Positions 1-5,663 of a stretch of 5,663 nucleotides of DNA are shown one piece after another. The DNA lies in assembly GCA_035711465.1 (NCBI GenBank), contig DASTCC010000056.1:1-5663 (forward strand). The letters run 5' to 3'. The stretch is from DASTCC01 sp035711465 (GTDB taxonomy: Bacteria; Acidobacteriota; Vicinamibacteria; Vicinamibacterales; SCN-69-37). The position numbers and the translations under genes are program-made. The first letter of the stretch is position 1. Each line of letters starts with the position of its first letter. Under the pieces are notes generated by a model that saw only the letters and a list, made by a program, of their open reading frames with translations, was not told the DNA's origin and made no database searches.

Positions 1-1347
1 CGGATCGTCTGCGTCGATCGCCCGGGCGCGCGCGAGCGCGTCGCGGGCGCCGGCATGGTCGCCGAACGCCCAGCGCGCCCGCGCCAGATGACCGAGCACG
101 CGGGCGTCGGTCGGCCGCAGGTCGGCGGCGCGGCCCAGGAAGGTCGCCGCGGTGCCGTAGTCGAGCGCCTCGAGCGAGAGCGTGCCGATTCGGCTGGCGC
201 GGGCGGCGCGACGCTCGGCCGGCGCGGTGCTGCCTTCGAGGGCGTCGAGATCCATCAGCGCGTTACGTGCGTCGACGAAATGGCCGAGCCGCTCGCAGGT
301 GTCGGCCAGGAACGCATAGGCCTGCGGTTCGAGCGGCGACGTCGCGACGGCTTCCTGGAGGATGCGTTCGGCGCCGCTGAGGTCGCCGGTGAGGTAGAGC
401 GCCCGGCCGAACAGCGCCAGGCCTTCGCTCCGTCGCGCGGTGCCGCCGAGGGCGCGCTCCAGGGCCGCGAGCGCGGCCTCGGCCGCGGCCTGATTGCCGC
501 GCTCGGCGCGGGCGAGAAAGACGCGCCCGCGCGCCAGCGGCACGCGCGAGTCGTTCGGCGCCCGATCCTCGATGCCCGACAACGTGCCGAGCGCGAGATC
601 GGTTTGCCCGGTCCGCAGCTGCGCGAGCGCGATGGCGATCTGGCGATCGATCTTCGGATCGAGCGTGGCCAGCGCCTGCAGCTGTTCCATCTCGTCGGCC
701 GGCCGGTTCTGCGAACGATAGACGTCGGCCAGCTCCTCGCGCGCGGCGACGAGCGTCGGCGCCAGCCTGATCGCCCGCTCGAGTGAGGCGATCGCCTCTT
801 CGAGATCGCCGATGTCGCGCGAGACCAGCGCCAGCAGATGATGGACTTCGGCGAGCGAGTCGTTGCGCGCGACGGCCTTCTTCAGCGGTTCGACGGCGGC
901 GGCGGGCAGCCCGGCCCGGTAGCGGGCGAGAGCGAGCGCGTAGAGCAGCTCGGGGTCGTCGCCTTTGAGCCGCGCGGCCGCCGAGTACCACTTGTCGGCC
1001 TGGGCGGCCTCGCCGCGGGTAGCGTAAAGCTCGCCAAGCGCGACGAGCGGCTGCGGCGCGTCGGGCGCCAGCCGGACCGCGTCGAGCAGATCGCGGATCG
1101 CTTCGTCGTCGCGCCGCTGAGCCCGGTAGGCCTCGCCCTTGCGCAGGTGCGCGACCATCGAGTCGGGTCGAAGCGCCAGAGCAGCGCTATAGGCTTCGAT
1201 GGCGCCATAGAAATCGCCCCCGGCCAGCGCCTGCTCGCCCGTGGCGAGCCACGTCCGGTACTGCCGGTCGCGATCCAGCCGCAGCACCAGGACGATCAAC
1301 GTCCCGATGGCAACGGCCAGACCGCCGATGGCGAGGACGCGCCTCAC
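1..1347 (-). CDS. Membrane-anchored TPR-repeat protein, C-terminus outside window
   Basis: The reading frame is open from a GTG at 1347 to the window edge, giving 449 residues with no stop. Residues 4-22 (start MRRVLAIGGLAVAIG) form one hydrophobic segment, read as an uncleaved membrane anchor. From about residue 33 the chain is nearly all tetratricopeptide repeats of about 34 residues. I count roughly twelve, with typical helix-A/helix-B patterns such as GDFYGAIEAYSAALALRPDS, GDLEEAIASLERAIRLAP and GDHAGARDALARARAID. TPR arrays are protein-protein scaffolds, so the likely role is assembling partners at the inner membrane; the partner cannot be read from the sequence. No enzyme motif is seen in the visible part, but another domain could follow beyond base 1. 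The gene diverges from the sigma factor gene. The GTG was chosen because it directly precedes the anchor and lies 7 bases after a TACAAT box. No Shine-Dalgarno site precedes it. The TPR call is strong; the function is unknown. Confidence 0.88.
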   Translation of the reverse strand, partial: MRRVLAIGGLAVAIGTLIVLVLRLDRDRQYRTWLATGEQALAGGDFYGAIEAYSAALALRPDSMVAHLRKGEAYRAQRRDDEAIRDLLDAVRLAPDAPQPLVALGELYATRGEAAQADKWYSAAARLKGDDPELLYALALARYRAGLPAAAVEPLKKAVARNDSLAEVHHLLALVSRDIGDLEEAIASLERAIRLAPTLVAAREELADVYRSQNRPADEMEQLQALATLDPKIDRQIAIALAQLRTGQTDLALGTLSGIEDRAPNDSRVPLARGRVFLARAERGNQAAAEAALAALERALGGTARRSEGLALFGRALYLTGDLSGAERILQEAVATSPLEPQAYAFLADTCERLGHFVDARNALMDLDALEGSTAPAERRAARASRIGTLSLEALDYGTAATFLGRAADLRPTDARVLGHLARARWAFGDHAGARDALARARAIDADDP

Positions 1348-1354
1348 GGGGGTG

Positions 1355-1360
1355 ATTGTA
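1355..1360 (-). promoter_or_regulatory. TACAAT -10 box for TPR gene, likely leaderless start
   Basis: On the minus strand, TACAAT is followed by seven bases (CACCCCC) and then the GTG start at 1347. Transcription normally begins about 7 bases after a -10 box, so the mRNA would start at or next to the GTG. The bases before the GTG contain no purine-rich ribosome site, which fits a leaderless message. No TTGACA-like -35 is seen at the usual distance (CAGCTC lies there), so the promoter would rely on the -10 alone or on an activator. Confidence 0.5.
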
Positions 1361-1412
1361 GCGCCCGAGCGGGCTGCGAGCTGCGGGCGCCCGAGGGGCT
1401 GCAGCCTGCTAA

Positions 1413-1440
1413 GGAACTCCGGCGCCCATCCGGGGTCTAA
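1413..1440 (+). promoter_or_regulatory. ECF (RpoE/AlgU-type) promoter driving the sigma/anti-sigma operon
   Basis: GGAACT at 1413-1418 is separated by 16 bases from GTCTAA at 1435-1440. Read in the AlgU/RpoE form, this is GAACTC-N16-TCTAA, against the known consensus GAACTT-N16/17-TCTGA or similar. The AAC core of the -35 and the TC of the -10 are both intact. The predicted transcription start is near 1446-1448, leaving a 5' leader of about 30 bases before the ATG at 1478. It points at the ECF sigma gene, so autoregulation by that sigma factor is the natural reading. Only the promoter match is seen directly; control by this sigma factor is inferred. Confidence 0.72.
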
Positions 1441-1466
1441 CTCCATGTAGGCGAGGGTTTCCGCCC

Positions 1467-1470
1467 GGAG
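1467..1470 (+). promoter_or_regulatory. Ribosome binding site of the ECF sigma gene
   Basis: GGAG stands 7 bases before the ATG at 1478, an optimal spacing. It decides the start in favour of this ATG over the in-frame GTG at 1496, which has a weaker GGGA five bases upstream. It also lies within the leader predicted from the ECF promoter at 1413-1440. Confidence 0.6.
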
Positions 1471-1477
1471 TGCTACC

Positions 1478-2095
1478 ATGGCGGATGGGACCTCTGTGAA
1501 GCCCTTTCGAGTCCTGACGTGGCCGGACGCCGCAAGCGCCGATTGGGCGCTGGTGCAGCAGTGCGCCTCGGGCGACGAGGACGCGTGCACCCGTCTGGTG
1601 ACGGATCATCAGCGGATGGTCTACCAGCTCGCGCTGCACCTGCTCGGGGACCCGCAGGAAGCCGCCGACCTGTCGCAGGAAGTGTTCCTGCGCGTCTTCC
1701 GGACGCTGTCGCAGTTCCGCGGGCAGTCGGCGCTGCGCACCTGGATCTACCGGATCGTCGTCAACCAGGCGTCGAACCGTCAGCGCTGGTGGAGACGCCG
1801 GCACCGGTCGCAGCAGGTGGCGCTCGACGACCCGGCCGCTTCGTTCGGCGAGCTGCCCGAATCACGCAGCTTCGCGATGCCGGACAAGGTGCTGCAGCAG
1901 AACGAAACGGCGACGCGGGTGCGCGCCGCCCTGGATGATCTGCCGTTCGATCAGCGCGCCGTGCTCGTGCTGCGCGAAATCGACGGCCTGAGTTACGACG
2001 AGATCGCCACGTCGCTTGGCGTGGCGGTGGGCACCGTCAAGTCGAGACTGGCGCGCGCCCGCGAGAATCTCCGCGAGTCATTGAGACCGTCATGA
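1478..2095 (+). CDS. RNA polymerase ECF-type sigma factor (sigma-70 family, RpoE-like)
   Basis: This 205-residue protein has the two-domain layout and usual length of ECF sigma factors. It directs core RNA polymerase to a special promoter set, usually for envelope or oxidative stress. Region 2 spans about residues 22-108, with the core-binding stretch DPQEAADLSQEVFLRVFR (58-75) and the -10 recognition part FRGQSALRTWIYRIVVNQA (80-98), ending in a basic tail WWRRRHR. A linker (about 109-143) follows. Region 4 spans about 145-203, with DLPFDQRAVLVLREIDGLSY and the helix-turn-helix SYDEIATSLGVAVGTVKSRL that reads the -35. No extra C-terminal domain is present. The ATG is supported by GGAG at 1467. 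The stop overlaps the anti-sigma start in ATGATGA-like fashion, indicating translational coupling. The GGAACT/GTCTAA promoter upstream suggests it transcribes itself. The regulon beyond this operon cannot be told. Confidence 0.95.
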   Translation: MADGTSVKPFRVLTWPDAASADWALVQQCASGDEDACTRLVTDHQRMVYQLALHLLGDPQEAADLSQEVFLRVFRTLSQFRGQSALRTWIYRIVVNQASNRQRWWRRRHRSQQVALDDPAASFGELPESRSFAMPDKVLQQNETATRVRAALDDLPFDQRAVLVLREIDGLSYDEIATSLGVAVGTVKSRLARARENLRESLRPS

Positions 2096-2835
2096 TGTTC
2101 GGTGATTGCACGGCCATTCGGGGCCACCTGGGCGCATTCGTGGACGGCGAGCTGCCGGGCGCGGAGATGCTGCGCGTCCAGGAGCACCTCGACGGCTGCC
2201 CGAGCTGCTCGGCGGCGGCCGAGGACATCAACTCGCTCGGCGACGTGCTCCGCAACGGCCTGAAGACGGAACAGGTGCCGGCGATGTCCGGGCTCGCCAG
2301 CGGCGTCGTCAGCCGCGTGCGCGCCGAGCAGTCGGCCTCGTGGCGCGCGCTGTTCGAACGCGCCATCGACGACTGGCACTGGGCGATCGTCGGCCTCGGC
2401 TCGGTGACCGCGACCTCGCTCACCACGGTGCTCGTCGGCGCCGTCCTCTGGTTCGGACCGGCGCCGGAGCGCACCGACTCGCTCGCCGCGATGCTGAGCG
2501 AGCTCAACGCGTCGGACACGGCCTTCCTCGTCCGCCACGTCGACGAGAACTGGGATCAGATGGCCTGGCGCGTCGCCGACGGCGGCCGCCCGCAGCTCGG
2601 CTCGTCGGACGCGGTCGTTCGGGCCGCGTTCTTCGCCGGGATGTCGGGGATGGATCTGGCGTCAGCCCTGGCCGACGCCGTGACCCGCCAGGGCCGGCTG
2701 ATCGATCTGCGCAGCATGCAGGAAAACGACCGGCTCTACGCCGAGTGGCTGCTCGAGCAGTTGAAAGACAGCTTCACCACGCCGACGGAAGTCCGGCTCA
2801 TCACCAGCACCACGGTCAGCGCCAAAGGGCTCTGA
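2092..2835 (+). CDS. Transmembrane zinc-type (ZAS) anti-sigma factor
   Basis: This 247-residue protein overlaps the sigma gene by 4 bases and is predicted to bind and silence it. The cytoplasmic N-terminus has the zinc anti-sigma signature H-x3-C-x2-C (EHLDGCPSC; H32, C36, C39). C6 lies 26 residues before H32, the place of the remaining zinc ligand in this family. Residues about 97-121 (WAIVGLGSVTATSLTTVLVG and flank) form a single membrane helix. About 125 residues follow, presumably outside the cytoplasmic membrane. This part is rich in charged and helical segments, has no cysteine, and matches no domain I recognise; it is the likely sensor or the target of regulated proteolysis. The ATG at 2092 and the one at 2095 are both possible; the first is kept for the coupled overlap. 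A weak GAGA lies upstream. The anti-sigma call is firm; the inducing signal is unknown. Confidence 0.9.
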   Translation: MMFGDCTAIRGHLGAFVDGELPGAEMLRVQEHLDGCPSCSAAAEDINSLGDVLRNGLKTEQVPAMSGLASGVVSRVRAEQSASWRALFERAIDDWHWAIVGLGSVTATSLTTVLVGAVLWFGPAPERTDSLAAMLSELNASDTAFLVRHVDENWDQMAWRVADGGRPQLGSSDAVVRAAFFAGMSGMDLASALADAVTRQGRLIDLRSMQENDRLYAEWLLEQLKDSFTTPTEVRLITSTTVSAKGL

Positions 2836-2838
2836 CGC

Positions 2839-4974
2839 CTACCGCACCACCGCCGCTTTCGACGTCACGTTCTGGAGCAGATCCGTCGCGCGCACCACGA
2901 TGCGCGTCGCCTCGGATTCGTTGGCGAGCGGGATCTCGTAGCGTTCGTCCGGCGCGTCCGCCAGGCCATCGACCGGATAGACGAGCTGCCAGGCGCCGCC
3001 GCCGACGGAGTACTCGACCTTCTGAATCGGACTCTGCGCGTCGGTGACGCGGACGGCGAGGCGCACGCCCGCGCTGGTACGGGTGACTTCCGTCGTCACC
3101 GCCGGCGGCGAGTTGTCGATCGTGATCGTCTCGCTCGTCCGCTCGCCGGTGAGCGCGCGGTCCGCCGAGTTGGTCGGAAGATCCGAAGCAAGCACGCGCA
3201 GCGCGTAGCGCCCGTCGGTCATCGAGGAGGTGTCCCAGACGAAGATCGTGTCGGAGAGATCCGCGCGCAGATCCTGCCAGGCCGTCTCGCCGTCGCGCCG
3301 GTACTGCAGCGTGAAGAGCAGACGATCGTTGTCGGCGTCCTCGGCCTTCCAGGCCAGCGTCTGCAGCCCCTTCTGGAACATGCGGCGTCCCGGAGGCGGC
3401 GGCGTCGGACCGTTGTCGCCGGGCGGACGCCGGCTGTCGGCGACGCGCTCGTCCAGGCCCGCGATCGCGCCATCTTCGTTGGCGAACGGTTTCTGGAACA
3501 CGACGCCCGGCGGATGCACGGTGATCGACGTCACCGATGGCCGGTTGTTGCGCGGCAGATAGGCCACGGTCACGGAGGTGAGGCGCGCCGGGGCTGCCGA
3601 CGACGTCAGCTCCGCCTTCCACTGCAGATAGCGCGCCGGGGGGCTGGTGATGTTCTCGCCGGCGCTGTTCTTGTACGGCGTCGACCACGGGCTCCACGAG
3701 TCGTCGGGCTCGGCGGTGTTGCCCGATCGGGTGAACAGCTGCGTGCTTCCCGACGATTCCCAGCGCAGCTGCCCCCAGGTCGCGACGCTGGCGCTGTCGC
3801 GAATAGAGGAGTAGTAGGTGGCGGGCGACTGCACGCCGTCCGCGATTGTCACGACGCGGCCGGGATTCGCGGTCGCGAACGCGCCCGGTGCGGCTGCCGC
3901 CCCGCCACGCGCGAACCGGGTGATCTGTTTGGCGTCGACGCCCGTGTGCAGCCACACTTCGCGCGTGCGGCCGATTCGGTAGAGCCGTCCCGACGGGCCC
4001 GTCGCCGCGAGCACGGAACCATCCGCGGCGGTGGCCAGGTCGTAGACCACGTCCGGGCTTTCCCAGATCTCTTCCCAAACGCCGCTCGCTTCGATGCGGA
4101 AGACCGTGCCGCGTTTGGGCGGCGCCGGCGGCGATGGCGTCGTCGTCGCGGTCGGGCTCGGCGTCGTCGATGCGGTGGTCACGGCAATCGCGGTCGATTC
4201 GCCGGCTGAGGGACTGGCGTCGCCGCGTGCGATCGCGGCGGCGTAGACCGCCCCGTCGGCCGCGGGCGCGATCGCCGAGAGCTCCGTCATACCGGAGTCG
4301 AGCAGCACGAACGGCCGATCGTTCGCGTCGAAGCGATAGAGCCGGCCTGGCGATTCGGTGCCGGCGAGCATGCGGCCCTGACTGTCTCTCGCCAGCACGA
4401 CCGCGTGCGCCGCCGTCGGTTTGTAGACGAGCTGCGACGTGCCGTACTGGTCGACGCGATATATCGCGGCGGGGTTGCCCGTCGCCACCCACAGGCGTCC
4501 CTGCGCGTCGAAGCTCAGCGACCAGATGTACTTCTCTTCCGGATCGAAGAACGGCTGGGCCGCGCCGGCCGCGTCGATGCGATACACGCGTCCGTCTGGA
4601 GACGAAGCGGCGAACACGCGCGTGGCGTCGGCGGCGATCGCGAAGATGTTGTTCTCGCTGGCGTCGAAGACCATCTCCTCCGGCTGTCCCGGACGAAGGC
4701 GCAGCACGCGGCCGTCGCCGCCGGTGCCCGCCCAGAGCGTGCCGTCGGGCGCCTCCGTCAGGCTCCAGATCTGCGCCGGCGACGATGTGAGGCGATTGGT
4801 CAATCGCGGGCCGGCGGTCACGACGCCTTCGAGACTGAGGTAGACACCGTCGGATCGACCCTGCAGGAACTCCGTCGACGTGGCGACGGTCCAGAACGTC
4901 GGACCCGACGCCGCGACGGGCGCCGCGATCGCGGCCAGGAAGACGAAGAACGACAGTCGAAACCGGGAGGGCAT
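2839..4974 (-). CDS. Secreted seven-bladed beta-propeller protein with jelly-roll and Ig-like domains
   Basis: The 711-residue product starts with a signal peptide (MPSRFRLSFFVFLAAIAAP, cleavage probably after VAA at about residue 22). Residues 69-380 hold seven related repeats of the pattern 'IWSL..pDGrLWAGTG..GRvyRID', starting at about 69, 110, 150, 191, 232, 310 and 351, so a closed seven-bladed propeller is expected. Blade 5 is interrupted by a Thr/Ser/Pro-rich stretch (255-288). Residues about 385-473 look like a jelly-roll carbohydrate-binding-like fold (TWGQLRWE, RSGNTAEPDDSWSPWS, ARYLQWKAEL). After a Pro-rich linker come two Ig/fibronectin-like segments (about 539-625 and 628-711; WKAEDADND, YRRDGETAWQDL, DNSPPAV, VEYSVGGGAWQLVYPVDG). 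No catalytic motif, membrane anchor or sorting signal is visible. A binding role in the periplasm or on the cell surface is likely; the ligand is unknown. The start at 4974 was chosen for the signal peptide. A longer frame to 5073 would overlap the upstream gene and bury it. No clear Shine-Dalgarno site is seen, so it is probably translated from the upstream gene's message. Confidence 0.85.
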   Translation of the reverse strand: MPSRFRLSFFVFLAAIAAPVAASGPTFWTVATSTEFLQGRSDGVYLSLEGVVTAGPRLTNRLTSSPAQIWSLTEAPDGTLWAGTGGDGRVLRLRPGQPEEMVFDASENNIFAIAADATRVFAASSPDGRVYRIDAAGAAQPFFDPEEKYIWSLSFDAQGRLWVATGNPAAIYRVDQYGTSQLVYKPTAAHAVVLARDSQGRMLAGTESPGRLYRFDANDRPFVLLDSGMTELSAIAPAADGAVYAAAIARGDASPSAGESTAIAVTTASTTPSPTATTTPSPPAPPKRGTVFRIEASGVWEEIWESPDVVYDLATAADGSVLAATGPSGRLYRIGRTREVWLHTGVDAKQITRFARGGAAAAPGAFATANPGRVVTIADGVQSPATYYSSIRDSASVATWGQLRWESSGSTQLFTRSGNTAEPDDSWSPWSTPYKNSAGENITSPPARYLQWKAELTSSAAPARLTSVTVAYLPRNNRPSVTSITVHPPGVVFQKPFANEDGAIAGLDERVADSRRPPGDNGPTPPPPGRRMFQKGLQTLAWKAEDADNDRLLFTLQYRRDGETAWQDLRADLSDTIFVWDTSSMTDGRYALRVLASDLPTNSADRALTGERTSETITIDNSPPAVTTEVTRTSAGVRLAVRVTDAQSPIQKVEYSVGGGAWQLVYPVDGLADAPDERYEIPLANESEATRIVVRATDLLQNVTSKAAVVR
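3556..3822 (-). other. Jelly-roll-like domain region of the propeller protein
   Basis: Residues about 385-473 show aromatic-rich beta strands: ATYYSSIRDSASVATWGQLR, then QLFTRSGNTAEPDDSWSPWS, then ARYLQWKAELTSS and LTSVTVAYLPRNNRPSV. From recollection, this order recurs in large exported proteins of Acidobacteriota and resembles galactose-binding-type jelly rolls. The fold is inferred from the strand pattern only. Confidence 0.5.
4111..4212 (-). repeat. Low-complexity Thr/Ser/Pro insertion inside propeller blade 5
   Basis: Residues 255-288 of the propeller protein are almost entirely Thr, Ser, Pro and Ala (for example TTASTTPSPTATTTPSPPAP) and end in a KRG return to the blade. They lie between the blade-5 strands DGAVYAA and GTVFRIE, where the other six blades have a short turn. 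The DNA is built of repeated GTC/GTCG-like units on the plus strand, consistent with slippage growth. Confidence 0.75.
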
Positions 4975-5000
4975 ATCGAATACGTGTCCGTTCGGGCGGG

Positions 5001-5663
5001 TTATTGCCACGCCTCGAGAGTGAGGGTGATTTCGCGCGAGCCGCGCACTGCGCGGTTGAGCCGGTGCTCCCACGCGCCGAGCACGATGCGCGACATGTCG
5101 GCCGAGGCGATGCTGCTGTCGGCCTGGAACACCGAGCGCGCCGACGCCGGCAGCGCCGGCATGCTGTCGCCGCCGACGACCGTGCCGGTCGCGGCGTCGA
5201 TGAGGCGCACGTAGACGCGGTTGTTCGCGCGTGCCGCCTGGAGGTGCTTCAGGAGCTCCGGCCAGTTCGAGGGCTTGCCGGGCCGCAGCTCGCGCGTCTC
5301 CATGGCGCTCAGCGTCGGGCCGTCGGTCACGAGCAGCTTCAACGGTCCGCTCGCCTTGGCCGGCATCGTCACCGGCACGGCGATCGTCTCGGTGGCGCCG
5401 CGGTAGTCGCGCAGCATCACGCTCACCGTGTGCGTTGCCCCCGCGCGCGGCCGGGTCGTGTCGAGCCAGGCGCGTTCGATGGTCGTGAACTGCTGACGTT
5501 CGGCGGCCTCGAGGCGGACGGTGAGGCGCTCGGGCATCACCGGCTTGAAGTCGTTCGCGATCGCCGCACCGATCGCGGCGGTGATGCCGCCGGGCGCCTG
5601 CGTCAGCACGTTGTCGCCGGAGTAGACGTCGTCGATCGCGACCGTGCCGTCGGCGCCGAAGGA
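5001..5663 (-). CDS. C-terminal part of a probable SpoIVB-like (peptidase S55) exported protein
   Basis: The frame is open from the right edge to TAA at 5001-5003, giving the last 220 residues of a longer protein; its N-terminus, signal peptide and any catalytic serine are outside the window. Visible pieces include SFGADGTVAIDDVYSGDN, FKPVMPERLTVRLEAAERQQ, RAWLDTTRPRAGATHTVSV, MLRDYRGATETIAVPVTMP, NNRVYVRLIDAATGTVVGG and the end VRGSREITLTLEAWQ. The pattern is mostly beta strand. From memory it resembles the C-terminal region of Acidobacteriota proteins that begin with a SpoIVB peptidase S55 domain, which are exported serine proteases. This identity rests on recall of the family and is moderate at best. 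The end lies 26 bases before the propeller gene start, so the two are probably one transcription unit. The GTG at 5607-5609 is not the start, because the frame continues upstream with the same character. Confidence 0.5.
   Translation of the reverse strand, partial: SFGADGTVAIDDVYSGDNVLTQAPGGITAAIGAAIANDFKPVMPERLTVRLEAAERQQFTTIERAWLDTTRPRAGATHTVSVMLRDYRGATETIAVPVTMPAKASGPLKLLVTDGPTLSAMETRELRPGKPSNWPELLKHLQAARANNRVYVRLIDAATGTVVGGDSMPALPASARSVFQADSSIASADMSRIVLGAWEHRLNRAVRGSREITLTLEAWQ

Noticed and set aside
55..786. A 243-codon open frame on the plus strand opposite the TPR gene
   Set aside because: It is the high-GC antisense shadow of the TPR gene: low-complexity Arg/Gly/Ala/Glu composition and no family resemblance, whereas the minus strand shows a dozen clear TPR repeats.
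1474..1479. TACCAT as a -10 box for the sigma gene
   Set aside because: It overlaps the ATG at 1478; a transcript from it would miss the supported start codon and the GGAG site. The ECF promoter upstream fits better.
1496..2095. Alternative GTG start of the sigma factor at 1496
   Set aside because: In frame with a GGGA nearby, but the ATG at 1478 has the better GGAG at 7 bases. Both leave the sigma domains intact, so this cannot be fully excluded.
2106..3047. A 313-codon plus-strand frame crossing the end of the anti-sigma gene
   Set aside because: Arg/Pro/Gly-rich frame-shifted translation of the anti-sigma gene and the antisense of the propeller gene. The real frame has the zinc motif and a membrane helix.
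2816..4492. A 558-codon minus-strand frame overlapping the propeller gene
   Set aside because: Arg-rich alternate frame of the propeller gene; it lacks the repeat pattern and any signal peptide.
4975..5073. Extending the propeller gene 33 codons upstream to 5073
   Set aside because: The extra part overlaps the end of the upstream gene and would place a charged stretch before an evident signal peptide.
5001..5609. Treating the right-hand gene as a complete 202-residue protein starting at GTG 5609
   Set aside because: The frame stays open to the window edge with the same amino-acid character (SFGADGTVAIDDVYSGDN) and no ribosome site precedes that GTG, so it is the tail of a longer protein.

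Overview
The window is about 5.7 kb of very GC-rich, densely coding DNA. It holds five protein genes, of which the first and last are cut by the window edges. No RNA gene, CRISPR array, insertion sequence or long repeat is visible. The GC content, the weak or absent Shine-Dalgarno sites and the protein types suggest a soil-type Acidobacteriota, possibly Vicinamibacteria. The pointers are a secreted seven-bladed propeller with jelly-roll and Ig-like domains, following what looks like the C-terminus of an S55-type exported protease. This taxonomic call is from recalled family resemblance, not a search.

Layout: a membrane-anchored tetratricopeptide-repeat (TPR) protein runs leftwards from 1347 and leaves the window. 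A 130-base divergent spacer (1348-1477) separates it from a rightward pair: an ECF sigma factor (1478-2095) overlapping by 4 bases a single-pass zinc-type anti-sigma factor (2092-2835). The spacer carries a close match to a RpoE/AlgU-type promoter, GGAACT-16-GTCTAA, pointing at the sigma gene. It also carries a TACAAT box 7 bases before the GTG start of the TPR gene. From the right, a leftward pair converges on the anti-sigma gene with a gap of only 3 bases. This pair is the C-terminal part of a probable SpoIVB-like (S55) protein (5001 to the window edge) and, 26 bases further on, the secreted propeller protein (2839-4974).

How it may work: the anti-sigma factor should hold the sigma factor at the inner membrane and release it on an envelope or redox signal. 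The released sigma factor would then transcribe its own operon from the GGAACT/GTCTAA promoter. The two leftward genes make exported proteins and probably form one transcript. Whether the putative S55 protease takes part in anti-sigma processing is only a speculation suggested by proximity. The most notable points are the autoregulatory ECF promoter, the RsrA-like Cys/His spacing in the anti-sigma factor, a probable leaderless TPR transcript, and a low-complexity Thr/Ser/Pro insertion inside blade 5 of the propeller.
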